From: a virus
Length of the DNA: 41,606 nucleotides
Strand: one strand, 5' to 3'
IMG/VR virus record: IMGVR_UViG_3300048833_000118
Coordinates: 1-41,606 of that record
In this document: one piece after another, positions 1-6,774 of the stretch
How the letters are laid out: the number at the start of each line of letters is the position of its first letter
How positions within the stretch are numbered: the stretch's first letter is position 1
Made by a program: the position numbers and the translations under genes
Notes under the pieces: generated by a model
Databases searched by the model: none
What the model saw: the letters and a program-made list of their open reading frames with translations, nothing else
What the model was told of the DNA's origin: nothing

Positions 1-127
1 GGCGCGCGGCCACGATCTCGAGGGCCTCGAGCCGGCCCTGCAGCCGGCGCTTCTCCCAGCGGGTGACGGCGTTGGCGTGCTCGACGGTGGTGTCCTGGTG
101 CTCGGCCTCGACGTTGGTGAGCGCGTG
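1..127. repeat. 127-bp terminal duplication (left copy)
   Basis: Bases 1-127 are identical to 41480-41606. An exact 127-bp overlap is the usual product of a de Bruijn assembler (k=127) closing a circular or circularly permuted molecule. A true short direct terminal repeat would look the same. The gene reading through it stays in frame when the ends are joined, which supports circularity. Confidence 0.95.
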
Positions 128-307
128 CTCGATGGCGCCCTCGATGAGGGACAGGCCGGTGGCGCGTGCGGCGGCGAACCCGTCCTGGTAGCCGTAGCCG
201 TGCGCTGCCTTCGCGCGTGCCCGGGCGCTGGCGTCGGCGGCACGCCGGCCGTCGTCGATGGCGTCACGGATCTCGCGGTCGTACCGCTTGCGGGTGAGGA
301 TCTTCAC
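1..307 (-). CDS. Small charged helical protein, gene crosses the window end
   Basis: The gene starts at GTG 307-305, sharing GTGA with the stop of the helicase gene, with a GGAG six bases upstream. The frame runs open to base 1 and, on the joined circle, continues from 41479 to TGA at 41447-41445. The complete product is 113 residues. It begins MKILTRKRYDREIRDAIDDG and is rich in Ala, Arg, Glu and Gln, with a C-terminal half that looks like a coiled coil. I recognise no family. It sits between helicase and Holliday-junction resolvase in the replication operon, so an accessory role there is a guess from position only. Confidence 0.8.
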   Translation of the reverse strand, partial: MKILTRKRYDREIRDAIDDGRRAADASARARAKAAHGYGYQDGFAAARATGLSLIEGAIEHALTNVEAEHQDTTVEHANAVTRWEKRRLQGRLEALEIVAAR

Positions 308-1089
308 GCTGCACTCCTGTTCAGGGGGTAGAGCTTCATCCGGGCGCCGTCGAACCCGAGCCACACGCACGTCTTGCCCGTCTTGTCGAACGGGCCGTAG
401 CGGTTCTTCACGGGAGCGATGGCGAGGTACGTGCCGTACGAGGCGATCGTGAGGACGAGCGCCTGCAGCTTTGTGTCCTTGCCGAGCACCGCCGAGCGGG
501 GAGGCGCGCACGCCTCCGCCACGACAGCGGCCTCGGACGTGTGAGCGAGGACGACGACCGCGGACCCGGTGTCACGGGCCAGGAACTTGAGCTCCTTGAG
601 GGTGCGCCGCAGCGCGGCCCACTCCTCCTCGCCGTCCGACACGTCCACGAGGTTGTCGATCACGATGAGCGCCGGAGGGCGCCCGTGGATCTCCTCGTAC
701 ACCTGGACCTCGAGGTCGATGTCGTCCAGCGTCGGAGCGCCGTCGAAGCACCACCTGATGTTGCGGACTGCTCCGAGAACCTGCTTCCCCCAGGCCGGAT
801 CCGCTTTCAGGTGGGCCTCGACGACATCCTGCGTCTCGCCCGTGAGCATCGCCCCCAGGCGGACAGCCATCGTCCACGCCGCCGAGTCGGCGCAGATGTA
901 GAGCGTGTCGACGGCCAGGCGCAGCGCGAGGTCGAGCGCGAACGCGCTCTTGCCGGCGCCGGGCTCGCCGGCGATCATCGTCAGCTCGGCCGTACGGATG
1001 TCGCCACCGAGGGCTGCCAGCTCCGGCCACACGGACGGCAGAGGCTGCCCGCCCGTCTCGCCCTGCTGCAGCGCCTGAGTGATGAGCAC
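304..1089 (-). CDS. RecA-fold replicative helicase (DnaB/RepA-like ATPase)
   Basis: A 261-residue P-loop ATPase, probably the phage's replicative DNA helicase. The Walker A motif GEPGAGKS is at residues 41-48, a hydrophobic Walker B strand LIVIDNL at about 141-147, and a sensor-like VVVLAHTS at about 178-185. This order matches the DnaB/RepA/KaiC RecA-fold group. It is shorter than DnaB (about 450) because it lacks the N-terminal primase-binding domain, like other stand-alone phage helicases. The start is GTG 1089-1087, with GGAGAGG upstream overlapping the end of the preceding gene. It lies in an operon with split primase, resolvase and nucleases, and no DNA polymerase gene accompanies it. 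Confidence 0.85.
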   Translation of the reverse strand: MLITQALQQGETGGQPLPSVWPELAALGGDIRTAELTMIAGEPGAGKSAFALDLALRLAVDTLYICADSAAWTMAVRLGAMLTGETQDVVEAHLKADPAWGKQVLGAVRNIRWCFDGAPTLDDIDLEVQVYEEIHGRPPALIVIDNLVDVSDGEEEWAALRRTLKELKFLARDTGSAVVVLAHTSEAAVVAEACAPPRSAVLGKDTKLQALVLTIASYGTYLAIAPVKNRYGPFDKTGKTCVWLGFDGARMKLYPLNRSAA

Positions 1090-1093
1090 CCGT

Positions 1094-1279
1094 CTACCTC
1101 TCCGACTCGTCCTTGCTGCGGTCGAAGCGCGGCTTGCGCTTCGTGGCCGGCATCCCGGCGTAGTCGTTCTTGCCGATGCCCTCGCGGGACCGGAGCCCGG
1201 CCGAGCGGAGAGCGGACTTGCCGCTAACCACCCGGCCGGACGCGGTGCGCGCCCACGGCTTGCTGTTCGGCCCCGGCAT
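1094..1279 (-). CDS. Small basic protein of unknown function
   Basis: A 61-residue, strongly basic protein (many Lys and Arg, for example ATKRKPRFDR near the C-terminus) with no recognised domain. ATG at 1279-1277 overlaps the upstream stop as TGATG. Its TAG at 1096-1094 is four bases before the helicase start, so translation of the two is probably coupled. The charge suggests nucleic-acid binding, but nothing more specific can be read from the sequence. Confidence 0.75.
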   Translation of the reverse strand: MPGPNSKPWARTASGRVVSGKSALRSAGLRSREGIGKNDYAGMPATKRKPRFDRSKDESER

Positions 1280-1380
1280 CAGGCCGTCACCCGCTCACGG
1301 ATGAGCACCCAGCCGATGACCACGACGGCGACCATGCCGACCGTGAACAGCGTCGATGCGAGCTGGTCCTCGAACGTCAC
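1279..1380 (-). CDS. 33-residue single-pass membrane peptide
   Basis: A very small gene from GTG 1380-1378 to TGA 1281-1279. It overlaps the upstream gene by GTGA and the downstream ATG by TGATG. The product has a short acidic N-terminus (MTFEDQLAS), one hydrophobic segment of about 18 residues (LFTVGMVAVVVIGWVLI) and a charged tail RERVTA, so one membrane span is expected. Its overlap with both neighbours in a fully tiled operon is the main reason to accept so small a gene. Function unknown. Confidence 0.65.
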   Translation of the reverse strand: MTFEDQLASTLFTVGMVAVVVIGWVLIRERVTA

Positions 1381-1883
1381 CGGACGAACTCGGCTTCGCA
1401 CTGGCCGGGGGTGCCCTTCGGGGTCGGGCAGAACCACGCCGACCACGGCTTGCCGGTCTTGGACGAGACGCCCTGCTTGAACGTCATCGGCCCGTGCGCG
1501 CACACCTTGCCGCCGGCAGCGGCCGGCGCCGGGGCGGCGGCGGGAGCCTGCCCGGCCCATGCGGGCGGGGGACCCTGCTGCGCCTGCTGCGCCCACGCGT
1601 CGGGCGTCGGCTGCGCGGGAGCCTGCGGCTGCTGCCACTGGCCGAGCGCCTGCGCCGGCGCGCTGTGCGGGTTGGGCGCGTACTGCGACGGGGGAGCCGC
1701 CACGGGCGCCGCGGCCGACGCCGCGGACAGGATGCCCTCGACCGCCACGATCGTGCCGGCCAGCTTCTCGAGGACCGTCAGCTCCTCGACGAGCTGGTCC
1801 GGGTTGTCGGCGTACGCGTTGATGAGCGTGCCGCCGCTGGTCTTGAAGTTGACCTGCAGCTTCGTGCTCGAGGGTGCCGTCAT
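1377..1883 (-). CDS. Protein with Pro/Gln/Ala linker and C-terminal zinc ribbon
   Basis: 168 residues. An N-terminal globular part (about 1-55, beginning MTAPSSTKLQVNFKTSGG) is followed by a low-complexity Pro-Gln-Ala linker (about 58-125). The compact C-terminal ribbon has metal ligands C128, H130, C152 and C162 around a TGKPWSAWFCP core. The layout of a small domain, flexible linker and zinc tail recalls phage accessory DNA-binding proteins, and the position beside nuclease and helicase genes fits. I do not claim single-strand-binding activity. ATG 1883-1881 overlaps the nuclease stop (ATGA), with GGAG eight bases upstream. A copy of the dispersed 20-bp motif lies just upstream at 1904-1923. 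Confidence 0.8.
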   Translation of the reverse strand: MTAPSSTKLQVNFKTSGGTLINAYADNPDQLVEELTVLEKLAGTIVAVEGILSAASAAAPVAAPPSQYAPNPHSAPAQALGQWQQPQAPAQPTPDAWAQQAQQGPPPAWAGQAPAAAPAPAAAGGKVCAHGPMTFKQGVSSKTGKPWSAWFCPTPKGTPGQCEAEFVR

Positions 1884-2734
1884 GCGGGTGTCTCCGTCTC
1901 GTTGTGCTCGGTTGCATTCGGTGCGTAGAGAGAGGCGTCCTTGCCGCCCTTGGCCCAGCACGCGTACGCCACACCGCAGACACCACAGAGGGTGCCGGCC
2001 GGGTTGGCGACGAACGCGCCGGAGTCACGTGCTGTCTTGAACGGTGCCACGTACCGGTCCAGGTACTCCGGCGTGTAGTTGTCCAGGGGGATCGGGTCCG
2101 TCAGGACACCGGTGCGGCCCATGAAGTAGGCGCCGAGGTCCGGCCGCAGACCGTACGTCTCCTCGAGGAGCACGGCGTACGTGCCGAGCTGCAGCGTGTT
2201 CGACGGCTTGCGCTGGCTGGTCTTGAGGTCGACGACGACGATCTCGTTCGCCGGCGTCTCGAACACCCGGTCGACGTACCCCAACACGGGGAGGCCACCG
2301 AACTCGGCGAGCACCTTGAGCTCGATACCGGGGATCCAGTCCTCGGACCCGGGCTCGCGCGGCACTGTGACAAGTTGCCATCCCGACGTGCGACGCCACT
2401 CGATGTACCGCTCGACCATGAGAGGGATGTTCTCGAGCCACCAGGCTTCGCCCTGGCCCTTGCTCGAGCGGGGCTCGTAGCCCTCCGCAGCCTTCCGCTC
2501 CCGCTGCGCCTTCTCGAGCGCAGCCGCCGTCCGCTCCGGCGTGTTGTCGAACTCGTCCGCGAGGTCCATGTAGTCCAGGTAGTCCCACGCCTCGGTGATG
2601 GCGTGGAAGGCGGTGCCGCCCCACGACCACCAGGCCGGCACCTCGGGCACGTGCATGATCTTCTGCAGCCGGTACTGCTCCCCGCAGTTGAGGTACGAAC
2701 CGATGGCCGAGTAGCTCGTGTGCTTCTCAGCCAC
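1880..2734 (-). CDS. RecB/Cas4-like PD-(D/E)XK nuclease with iron-sulfur cysteines
   Basis: A 284-residue nuclease, likely a 5' or single-strand exonuclease for replication or recombination. PD-(D/E)XK residues are visible: H44, E138, D154 (GYVDRVF), D169-L-K171 and a QxxxY-type motif near Q182. Four cysteines, C17 at the N-terminus and C250, C253, C259 at the C-terminus, have the split spacing of the 4Fe-4S cluster in Cas4/AddB-type nucleases. The start is GTG 2734, overlapping the upstream gene by 8 bp. No CRISPR array or Cas1/Cas2 is present, so this is a phage recombination nuclease rather than an adaptation protein. Confidence 0.88.
   Translation of the reverse strand: MAEKHTSYSAIGSYLNCGEQYRLQKIMHVPEVPAWWSWGGTAFHAITEAWDYLDYMDLADEFDNTPERTAAALEKAQRERKAAEGYEPRSSKGQGEAWWLENIPLMVERYIEWRRTSGWQLVTVPREPGSEDWIPGIELKVLAEFGGLPVLGYVDRVFETPANEIVVVDLKTSQRKPSNTLQLGTYAVLLEETYGLRPDLGAYFMGRTGVLTDPIPLDNYTPEYLDRYVAPFKTARDSGAFVANPAGTLCGVCGVAYACWAKGGKDASLYAPNATEHNETETPA
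1904..1923 (-). promoter_or_regulatory. Dispersed 20-bp asymmetric motif, copy 1
   Basis: Reads CACCGAATGCAACCGAGCAC on the minus strand, matching the nine-copy consensus ACCTGAACGCAACCGNGCAC. It lies inside the 3' end of the nuclease gene, 21-40 bases before the next start, and points with transcription. Role unknown; stoperator-like or promoter-element use are alternatives. Confidence 0.6.
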
Positions 2735-3203
2735 CGACCATCACCACTTCCTGATCGAGCGCAGCGGCTGCTGCTGTTGTCGTGAACCCAACATGCCACA
2801 AGAGCGTGGTGGGGGTCACGCCGGGATTTGCAGCCGTCACCCGAAAGAGTGACCCGCGGGACGGACAGTGCTCCCACGACGTGAACGCCGGGATCCCCTG
2901 TGGCAGAGGCTTGACGCCGGCCATCTCGGGCCAGACGTACGACGTGCCCGCCATGCCGTCGCCCATCGCGCACTCGATCTCGTCGGCCGGGACCGCGATG
3001 TCGACGCCCATCCCGACGAGGATGGCGAGCGCGGCCCGCCACCCGGGGATCGGTCCACCGGGGGCGCCGCGGAGCTCGGCGCGGGACAGGTCCGGCATCC
3101 ACACGGTCACGCTGATGTGGCCGTGCAGGATCCAGCAATCGCCGACCCGCCGTACCAGCATCGTCGGCGTCTGTCCGTGGATCATCGCCGTCAACAGTCC
3201 CAC
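2727..3203 (-). CDS. Unknown protein, first gene of the leftward replication operon
   Basis: About 158 residues with no recognised family. The middle (WRAALAILVGMGVDIAVPADE) looks globular, and the last 20 or so residues are Ala/Thr rich with weaker GC-rich codon bias. Several starts are possible. I chose GTG 3203 because AGGGGGG lies just upstream, and ATG 3185 is the alternative. It overlaps the nuclease start by 8 bp. It follows a candidate leftward promoter at 3268-3298, so it is probably the first translated gene of the operon that runs through the join to 37228. Confidence 0.7.
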   Translation of the reverse strand: MGLLTAMIHGQTPTMLVRRVGDCWILHGHISVTVWMPDLSRAELRGAPGGPIPGWRAALAILVGMGVDIAVPADEIECAMGDGMAGTSYVWPEMAGVKPLPQGIPAFTSWEHCPSRGSLFRVTAANPGVTPTTLLWHVGFTTTAAAAALDQEVVMVGG

Positions 3204-3267
3204 CAGTGCCCCCCCCTGCAAGTGCTCGGTTTGTGTGGCGAAGGCAACAGCCTGACCACGTTTGAGG

Positions 3268-3298
3268 AACCTACTACACCGGAAGGACGTTCCTGCAA
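3268..3298 (-). promoter_or_regulatory. Candidate promoter for the leftward replication operon
   Basis: On the minus strand TTGCAG (3298-3293) and TAGGTT (3273-3268) are separated by 19 bp. The -10 fits the actinobacterial TAnnnT pattern and the -35 starts TTG. It lies about 60 bp upstream of the first gene (3203) and downstream of the hairpins that should end transcription from the regulator gene. Inferred from sequence only. Confidence 0.45.
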
Positions 3299-3344
3299 CT
3301 CGAGTCCGCCAAACGGAGTGTCTCCGGCCTCGCGCGTGCGTTAG

Positions 3345-3361
3345 GGCGAGCTCCGCTCGCC
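3345..3361. terminator. Hairpin GGCGAGC-TCC-GCTCGCC
   Basis: A perfect 7-bp stem with a TCC loop, followed on the plus strand by TTCATCGG. It is the first of a series of hairpins between the HTH regulator and the replication operon. It is linked by CATCGGCCTC...CTAGG to the next hairpin, the same layout seen at 28150-28321. Confidence 0.6.
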
Positions 3362-3380
3362 TTCATCGGCCTCCGACTAG

Positions 3381-3397
3381 GGGCGCCGCAGGCGCCC
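3381..3397 (+). terminator. Hairpin GGGCGCC-GCA-GGCGCCC followed by T-rich run
   Basis: A perfect 7-bp GC stem with a three-base loop, then TTCTTCTACT on the plus strand, as in an intrinsic terminator. It is immediately preceded by CGACTAG, a sequence also found before hairpins near 28150. Confidence 0.6.
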
Positions 3398-3420
3398 TTC
3401 TTCTACTGCTACAAGAGGGA

Positions 3421-3443
3421 AGGGACCCCCGGAGGGGGTCCCT
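3421..3443 (-). terminator. Strong terminator after the HTH regulator gene
   Basis: A perfect 10-bp stem AGGGACCCCC / GGGGGTCCCT with a three-base loop. On the minus strand it is followed by TCCCTCTTGT, giving an intrinsic terminator about 75 bp after the regulator stop codon. It should separate regulator transcripts from the replication operon. Confidence 0.75.
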
Positions 3444-3458
3444 CTACTACTCCACTGG

Positions 3459-3476
3459 TCGGTTCTGGCGAACCGA
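3459..3476. repeat. Inverted repeat TCGGTTC-TGGC-GAACCGA
   Basis: A perfect 7-bp inverted repeat with a four-base loop, between the terminator and the regulator stop. The following bases CAGGTTCGAGTC echo a tRNA T-loop but do not fold as one. It could be a hairpin, an operator, or part of an attachment site; the sequence does not decide. Confidence 0.5.
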
Positions 3477-3518
3477 CAGGTTCGAGTCTAACGACGCGCG
3501 CGAGGCTGTCACGTGGGG

Positions 3519-3983
3519 TCAGGCAACGACCTCGGAGAGCCGCAGCACCTGGACGCGGATCGGGATGTCGGGGTTGGGTCCGGCGCGCAGCGCCTCGTCC
3601 ACGTACAGGAACCCGTCCTCGTGCTCGGGGCAGTACGCGACGACGACCCGCTCGCGCTCGAGCATGGCTAGGAACGAGTCCAGGCGCTGCTCGCTGTCGA
3701 TGTCCAAGGGGATGCCGGCGCGGCGCCGGCCTAGCAGGCGAAGCATCCGAACGGCGTACTCCGACGCGTGCTCGGGCTGGACTCGCCACGGCACCGTCTC
3801 GTAGTACCGGTGCCCTTCCTTCTTCACCAACGCGGCCCGGGAGAGGGCAGCCGATACCGTGGAGCGCGCGACCTTGTGGCCCGTGATCCGCTCGCACTCG
3901 GCTGCGATCTCGGCGTGCGTCATGCCGGCTTCGACCATCTTCTGCAGGTCGGAGTCGGGCGGTAGGAGCTTGTGTGCTGGCAC
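3519..3983 (-). CDS. HTH regulator, candidate immunity repressor
   Basis: 154 residues with a helix-turn-helix at about 18-52 (VEAGMTHAEIAAECERITG then RSTVSAALSR). This arrangement is common in DNA-binding proteins of temperate actinophages. The C-terminal part (about 60-154) has no recognised domain and may dimerise. I chose GTG 3983 because GAGGGAC lies seven bases upstream; an in-frame ATG at 4043 has no ribosome site. It is transcribed divergently from the integrase across a 299-bp control region, is followed by terminators, and stands apart from the replication operon. This is the usual position of a repressor, but repression itself is inferred. Confidence 0.75.
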   Translation of the reverse strand: MPAHKLLPPDSDLQKMVEAGMTHAEIAAECERITGHKVARSTVSAALSRAALVKKEGHRYYETVPWRVQPEHASEYAVRMLRLLGRRRAGIPLDIDSEQRLDSFLAMLERERVVVAYCPEHEDGFLYVDEALRAGPNPDIPIRVQVLRLSEVVA

Positions 3984-4098
3984 CTTGTCCCTCGTCCCTG
4001 GATCCCCGTTGATCTTGCCCTGACAAGCACAAGGTAGGCGCATCCGGGTGAGAACTCAACAGGTACAAGGGATCTTGCGCGTCGCACGTGATAGTGCC

Positions 4099-4118
4099 GT
4101 GTCCGGTTGCGTTGTGCA
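4099..4118 (-). promoter_or_regulatory. Dispersed 20-bp asymmetric motif, copy 2
   Basis: Reads TGCACAACGCAACCGGACAC on the minus strand. It lies about 115 bp upstream of the HTH regulator start and points with its transcription. If the regulator binds the motif, this copy would allow autoregulation. Confidence 0.6.
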
Positions 4119-4209
4119 GGGCGCACACTCGCGTAGGCTGGATCGTCCGTACGACCCATGCATCGGAGCAGGTCAGACCCAATGGCTGAGTTCATCTACA
4201 CAGCACACG

Positions 4210-4239
4210 TTGCGTGTTAGGTCGATGTTGCATTACGCT
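4210..4239 (+). promoter_or_regulatory. Candidate integrase promoter
   Basis: TTGCGT (4210-4215), an 18-bp spacer and TACGCT (4234-4239, TAnnnT type), placing a transcript start near 4246. This is about 37 bp before the integrase ATG. The spacer contains a second TTGCAT word that may serve as an operator. Confidence 0.5.
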
Positions 4240-4282
4240 GCCTCTTGACCGGAAGCAGACGACTCAGCACTAGGAGATCCCG

Positions 4283-5305
4283 ATGCGACGCAAGGTGTTC
4301 CTGAACGACGCCGGCAACGAGTACCTCGCTCACCTCGAGGCCCGAGGCAAGGCGCCAGACACGGTGAGGAACCGGCGCATCACGCTCACGCAGTTGCGCG
4401 AGGTCGTCGGCAACATCCAGCTCGACTCGATCACCCCCCGGCACATCGACCGGTGGCGTGCCGCCCACGCATGGCAACCCCGCACAGCGAACCGGAAGGT
4501 CGCCGAGGTCCGCTCGTTCCTGGCATGGGCACGTGCCCGCGGCTACCTCAACCCGAACAGCGACCCCGTGTACGGGTACGCCGCCGAGAAGGCGCCGACC
4601 ACGGCCCGGCTCCGCATCCCGGTCGACGAGTGGGAGCGCATCCTTGACGCCGCCCCGCACCCGCTCGAGCGCGCGCTGATCGCCTGCGGGTTCTACCTCA
4701 TGGTCCGCGCCTCCGAGCTCAAGGGGATCCGTCTGCGGGATGTCGACCTCGCGGCCGGCGAGATCCTCGTCTGGCGCCCGAAGGTGAAGCGCCACGACAC
4801 CATGCCGATCTGCTCCGAGCTCGACGCCGAGCTCCGCCGGTGGCTCACGTGGTACACCGCCACAGCCAACCCCGGACCCGAGGCGTTCCTGCTGCCCAAC
4901 CGCTCCCGCTCGCAGACCGTGCGGGACCCCAAGACGGGGCGCCTGCTGCGCCTGGACAACGACGCACGCGTCAACCCGCTCGAGCCGATCGACCGCCCGC
5001 ACCGTCACGTGCAGATGGTGCTCAAGCCCCTCGGCTACGACATCGCACAGGAGGGTGGGCACACGCTCCGCCGGAGCGCCGCCCGGGCGTACTTCGACGA
5101 GCTCGCCGACACGGGGTACGACGGCGCCCTGCGGCGCGTCCAGTCGGTGCTCGACCACACCTCGAGCGTGACGACGGAGGGCTACCTCGGACTGTCGCTC
5201 GACAAGGAGACGCGGAACAAGGCGCTCAAGGGCAAGCCGATGTTTCGCCGGCACGCCGAGCCGGGCGCTAACGTGGTCAGTCTCGACTCGAGGAGGGAAG
5301 CCTGA
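4283..5305 (+). CDS. int: Tyrosine site-specific integrase
   Basis: A 340-residue phage integrase that would catalyse recombination between attP and a host attB. An N-terminal SAM-like core-binding domain (about 10-85) precedes the catalytic domain. Catalytic residues visible are R142 (MVRASELKGIR), H260-x-x-R263 (GHTLRRSAARAY), H292 (LDHTS) and the nucleophile Y301 (EGYLGLSLD). Length and residue order are normal for the family and nothing is broken. ATG 4283 has GGAG about seven bases upstream. It overlaps the next gene by TGATG. Its divergent orientation from the HTH regulator is typical of a lysogeny module. Confidence 0.95.
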   Translation: MRRKVFLNDAGNEYLAHLEARGKAPDTVRNRRITLTQLREVVGNIQLDSITPRHIDRWRAAHAWQPRTANRKVAEVRSFLAWARARGYLNPNSDPVYGYAAEKAPTTARLRIPVDEWERILDAAPHPLERALIACGFYLMVRASELKGIRLRDVDLAAGEILVWRPKVKRHDTMPICSELDAELRRWLTWYTATANPGPEAFLLPNRSRSQTVRDPKTGRLLRLDNDARVNPLEPIDRPHRHVQMVLKPLGYDIAQEGGHTLRRSAARAYFDELADTGYDGALRRVQSVLDHTSSVTTEGYLGLSLDKETRNKALKGKPMFRRHAEPGANVVSLDSRREA

Positions 5306-5544
5306 TGGCTGAGCGAATGACCCTGGTGTGCGACCGCAACGCACGCGGCGGGCACCCGTGCCCCAACGAGGGACAGCGGTACGTCGTCACGATGGCCGAC
5401 GGCACCACCTGGCAGACCGACCTGTGCGACGCCCACTCGGGACCCCTCGAGGAGGTCCGCTCGTACGGCACCCGGCAGCGCCGCTCGAGCACCACGAAGC
5501 GCAAGACGTTCAAGCGCACCGAGGTGAAGATCCCGACGCCCTAG
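5305..5544 (+). CDS. Small zinc-binding-like protein cotranscribed with integrase
   Basis: 79 residues. The N-terminal half has C9, C19 and C41 with H17 and H44 in a small beta-rich pattern (RYVVTMADGTTWQTDLCDAH), and the C-terminal half is a basic tail with many Arg, Lys, Ser and Thr. The start ATG overlaps the integrase stop (TGATG) and has GGAGG upstream. A DNA-binding recombination accessory such as an excisionase would fit the location, but no excisionase motif is recognisable, so function is unknown. Confidence 0.8.
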   Translation: MAERMTLVCDRNARGGHPCPNEGQRYVVTMADGTTWQTDLCDAHSGPLEEVRSYGTRQRRSSTTKRKTFKRTEVKIPTP

Positions 5545-5563
5545 AACGGCCTCAGACAGCACA

Positions 5564-5602
5564 GAACCCCCGCCCGTGTCAGTGGACGCGGAGCGGGGGT
5601 TC
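5564..5602. terminator. Bidirectional terminator between integrase operon and lysis genes
   Basis: GAACCCCCGC (5564-5573) pairs perfectly with GCGGGGGTTC (5593-5602). The inner bases CCGTGTC and GGACGCGG extend the stem with G-T pairs. It lies exactly between the convergent ends at 5544 and 5638, so it can stop transcription from both sides. Confidence 0.85.
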
Positions 5603-5637
5603 GTCTATGTCCGGCCGCAGGTGGGCCGGGAACTAGG

Positions 5638-5898
5638 TCAGCCTGCGGCGTGCTCGCCGATGTAGCCGTCCTCGTCCTCGTCCTCGAGGAGCTCGGGCGG
5701 GTACGTGTAGAGCGCCGCCTCCGTCTTGGCGGACTCGGTGCGCTGCACGACCTCGCCACCGAACAGCGCGAGCACGGCGATGACGAGCCCGGTCCAGGCG
5801 TCCGACGGCAGGTCGATGCCGTACGCGGCGAGCAGGGTGATGATGGCGACGACGACGGCGAACACGCGCGCCGGCTGAGTCTTGAGGAACGAGAGCAT
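5638..5898 (-). CDS. Putative holin with two membrane segments
   Basis: About 86 residues. Two hydrophobic segments are visible, VFAVVVAIITLLAAYGI and WTGLVIAVLALFGGEVV, joined by a short turn containing DLPSDA, followed by an acidic C-terminal tail (LLEDEDEDGY). This fits a class II holin that opens the membrane for the endolysin. ATG 5898 is preferred over GTG 5904 because GGAG is eight bases before the ATG but only two before the GTG. It is the last gene of the late operon and directly follows the endolysin gene. The function is inferred from topology and position. Confidence 0.75.
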   Translation of the reverse strand: MLSFLKTQPARVFAVVVAIITLLAAYGIDLPSDAWTGLVIAVLALFGGEVVQRTESAKTEAALYTYPPELLEDEDEDGYIGEHAAG

Positions 5899-5900
5899 GG

Positions 5901-6773
5901 TCACTTCTCCTTGAGTCCGAGCTTCTTGAGCAGAGCCGAGCCCGGGATGGTCAGGTCACCCCGGAGCCACACGTCGCCACCCTTGGCAGCGAGCGCCTTG
6001 TAGACCGCGCGCGTCAGCGCCGCCGTCTCCTTGCCGTAGAACCCGGTCGCCCCGTTCGGGTTGATCCGGGCCACGTTGATGCCCAGCCGGGCAGCGAACG
6101 GACGCAGGTGCCGCTGGTAGATCCGCACGTCCGAGCCGCGGACGCCCGTGTTGAGCGTCTTGATCCGCACCGTCTCCGCCTTCTCGACGACCGGCTTCTT
6201 GCCGGGAGCGTCGGGCTGAGGCTTCGGTGCCGGCGCCGGAGGGCGCACGACGGGGGGCAGCGGGACCCGCACGCCGTCCACGTCGAGCCGCATCTTCGAC
6301 ACCTGCGACAGGACACGCGCCTTGCTCACGCCGGGCGCGACCTCGAAGTGCATCTCGTCCTTGTTGTGCGCCTGCTGGAAGTCGCCACCCCACGCGATCA
6401 CACCGTCGAGCTCACGGAGGATGTCGCGCACCACGGCGCGCTGCGCCGCCGTCATGTTCGTGCGGCCCCGCGGGAACTCCGTGGCGTCCAGGTCGACCGC
6501 CGTGGCGGAACCGTGGTTGCTGCGCGGCGGGTCGCCGGCGTCCTGCGTGCGCGCCGGGCGCACGTGGTACGACCACTCGTCCATCACCCCGCCGGTGAGC
6601 TTGTCGACCTCGAGGTGGAAGCGGCGGATCAGGTACGCGAACAGCGGACGCGCAGCCTTGACCGTGGTGAACCGGCGATTGGGCACGCCCGACACCTCGA
6701 ACGTGACCGCCTGGATCTCGTCCCGATCCCTCGAGACAGGCCACCCGTTGAACGACTCGCAGATGATCGTCAC
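5901..6773 (-). CDS. Endolysin: M15-type peptidase plus peptidoglycan-binding domain
   Basis: About 290 residues. The N-terminal catalytic domain has the zinc ligands of M15 (VanY/L-alanyl-D-glutamate) peptidases: H87 and D94 in SNHGSATAVDLD, and E140/H142 in DEMHFEV. A Pro-rich linker (about 172-195) leads to a C-terminal region (about 205-265, with IYQRHLRPF and GATGFYGKETAALTRAVY) like a PG_binding_1 domain. The enzyme should cut cell-wall peptide bonds at lysis. GTG 6773 is the chosen start; GTG 6782 is possible. It has no signal peptide, so export depends on the flanking holin-like proteins. Confidence 0.88.
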   Translation of the reverse strand: MTIICESFNGWPVSRDRDEIQAVTFEVSGVPNRRFTTVKAARPLFAYLIRRFHLEVDKLTGGVMDEWSYHVRPARTQDAGDPPRSNHGSATAVDLDATEFPRGRTNMTAAQRAVVRDILRELDGVIAWGGDFQQAHNKDEMHFEVAPGVSKARVLSQVSKMRLDVDGVRVPLPPVVRPPAPAPKPQPDAPGKKPVVEKAETVRIKTLNTGVRGSDVRIYQRHLRPFAARLGINVARINPNGATGFYGKETAALTRAVYKALAAKGGDVWLRGDLTIPGSALLKKLGLKEK

Positions 6774-6774
6774 T

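Larger units (their letters stand above)
3984..4282. other. Divergent control region between regulator and integrase
   Basis: 299 bp without a credible gene. It holds one copy of the dispersed 20-bp motif pointing toward the regulator (4099-4118), a candidate integrase promoter (4210-4239), and two TTGC(G/A)T words 18 bp apart within it. It is AT-richer than its flanks in places. The phage attachment site could lie here or at 5545-5637, but no core can be defined without a host sequence. Confidence 0.6.

Noticed and set aside
1279-2028. 249-codon minus-strand frame covering the small membrane peptide and part of the zinc-ribbon gene
   Set aside because: Only its last 33 codons (1279-1380) have a supported start (GTGA overlap). 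Upstream it is out of frame with the accepted zinc-ribbon gene and has shadow-like composition.
1880-2734. Cas4-like nuclease as a sign of a CRISPR system
   Set aside because: No repeat-spacer array and no Cas1 or Cas2. RecB/Cas4-fold nucleases are ordinary phage recombination genes.
2782-3255. Plus-strand frame opposite the first replication gene
   Set aside because: The minus-strand gene has better third-position GC over most of its length, a ribosome site and operon overlap. The plus frame has none of these.
3459-3490. Possible tRNA fragment or attP core with GGTTCGAGTC
   Set aside because: The T-stem does not pair beyond two bases and the upstream hairpin has the wrong loop length for an anticodon arm. 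No tRNA gene was found elsewhere by eye.
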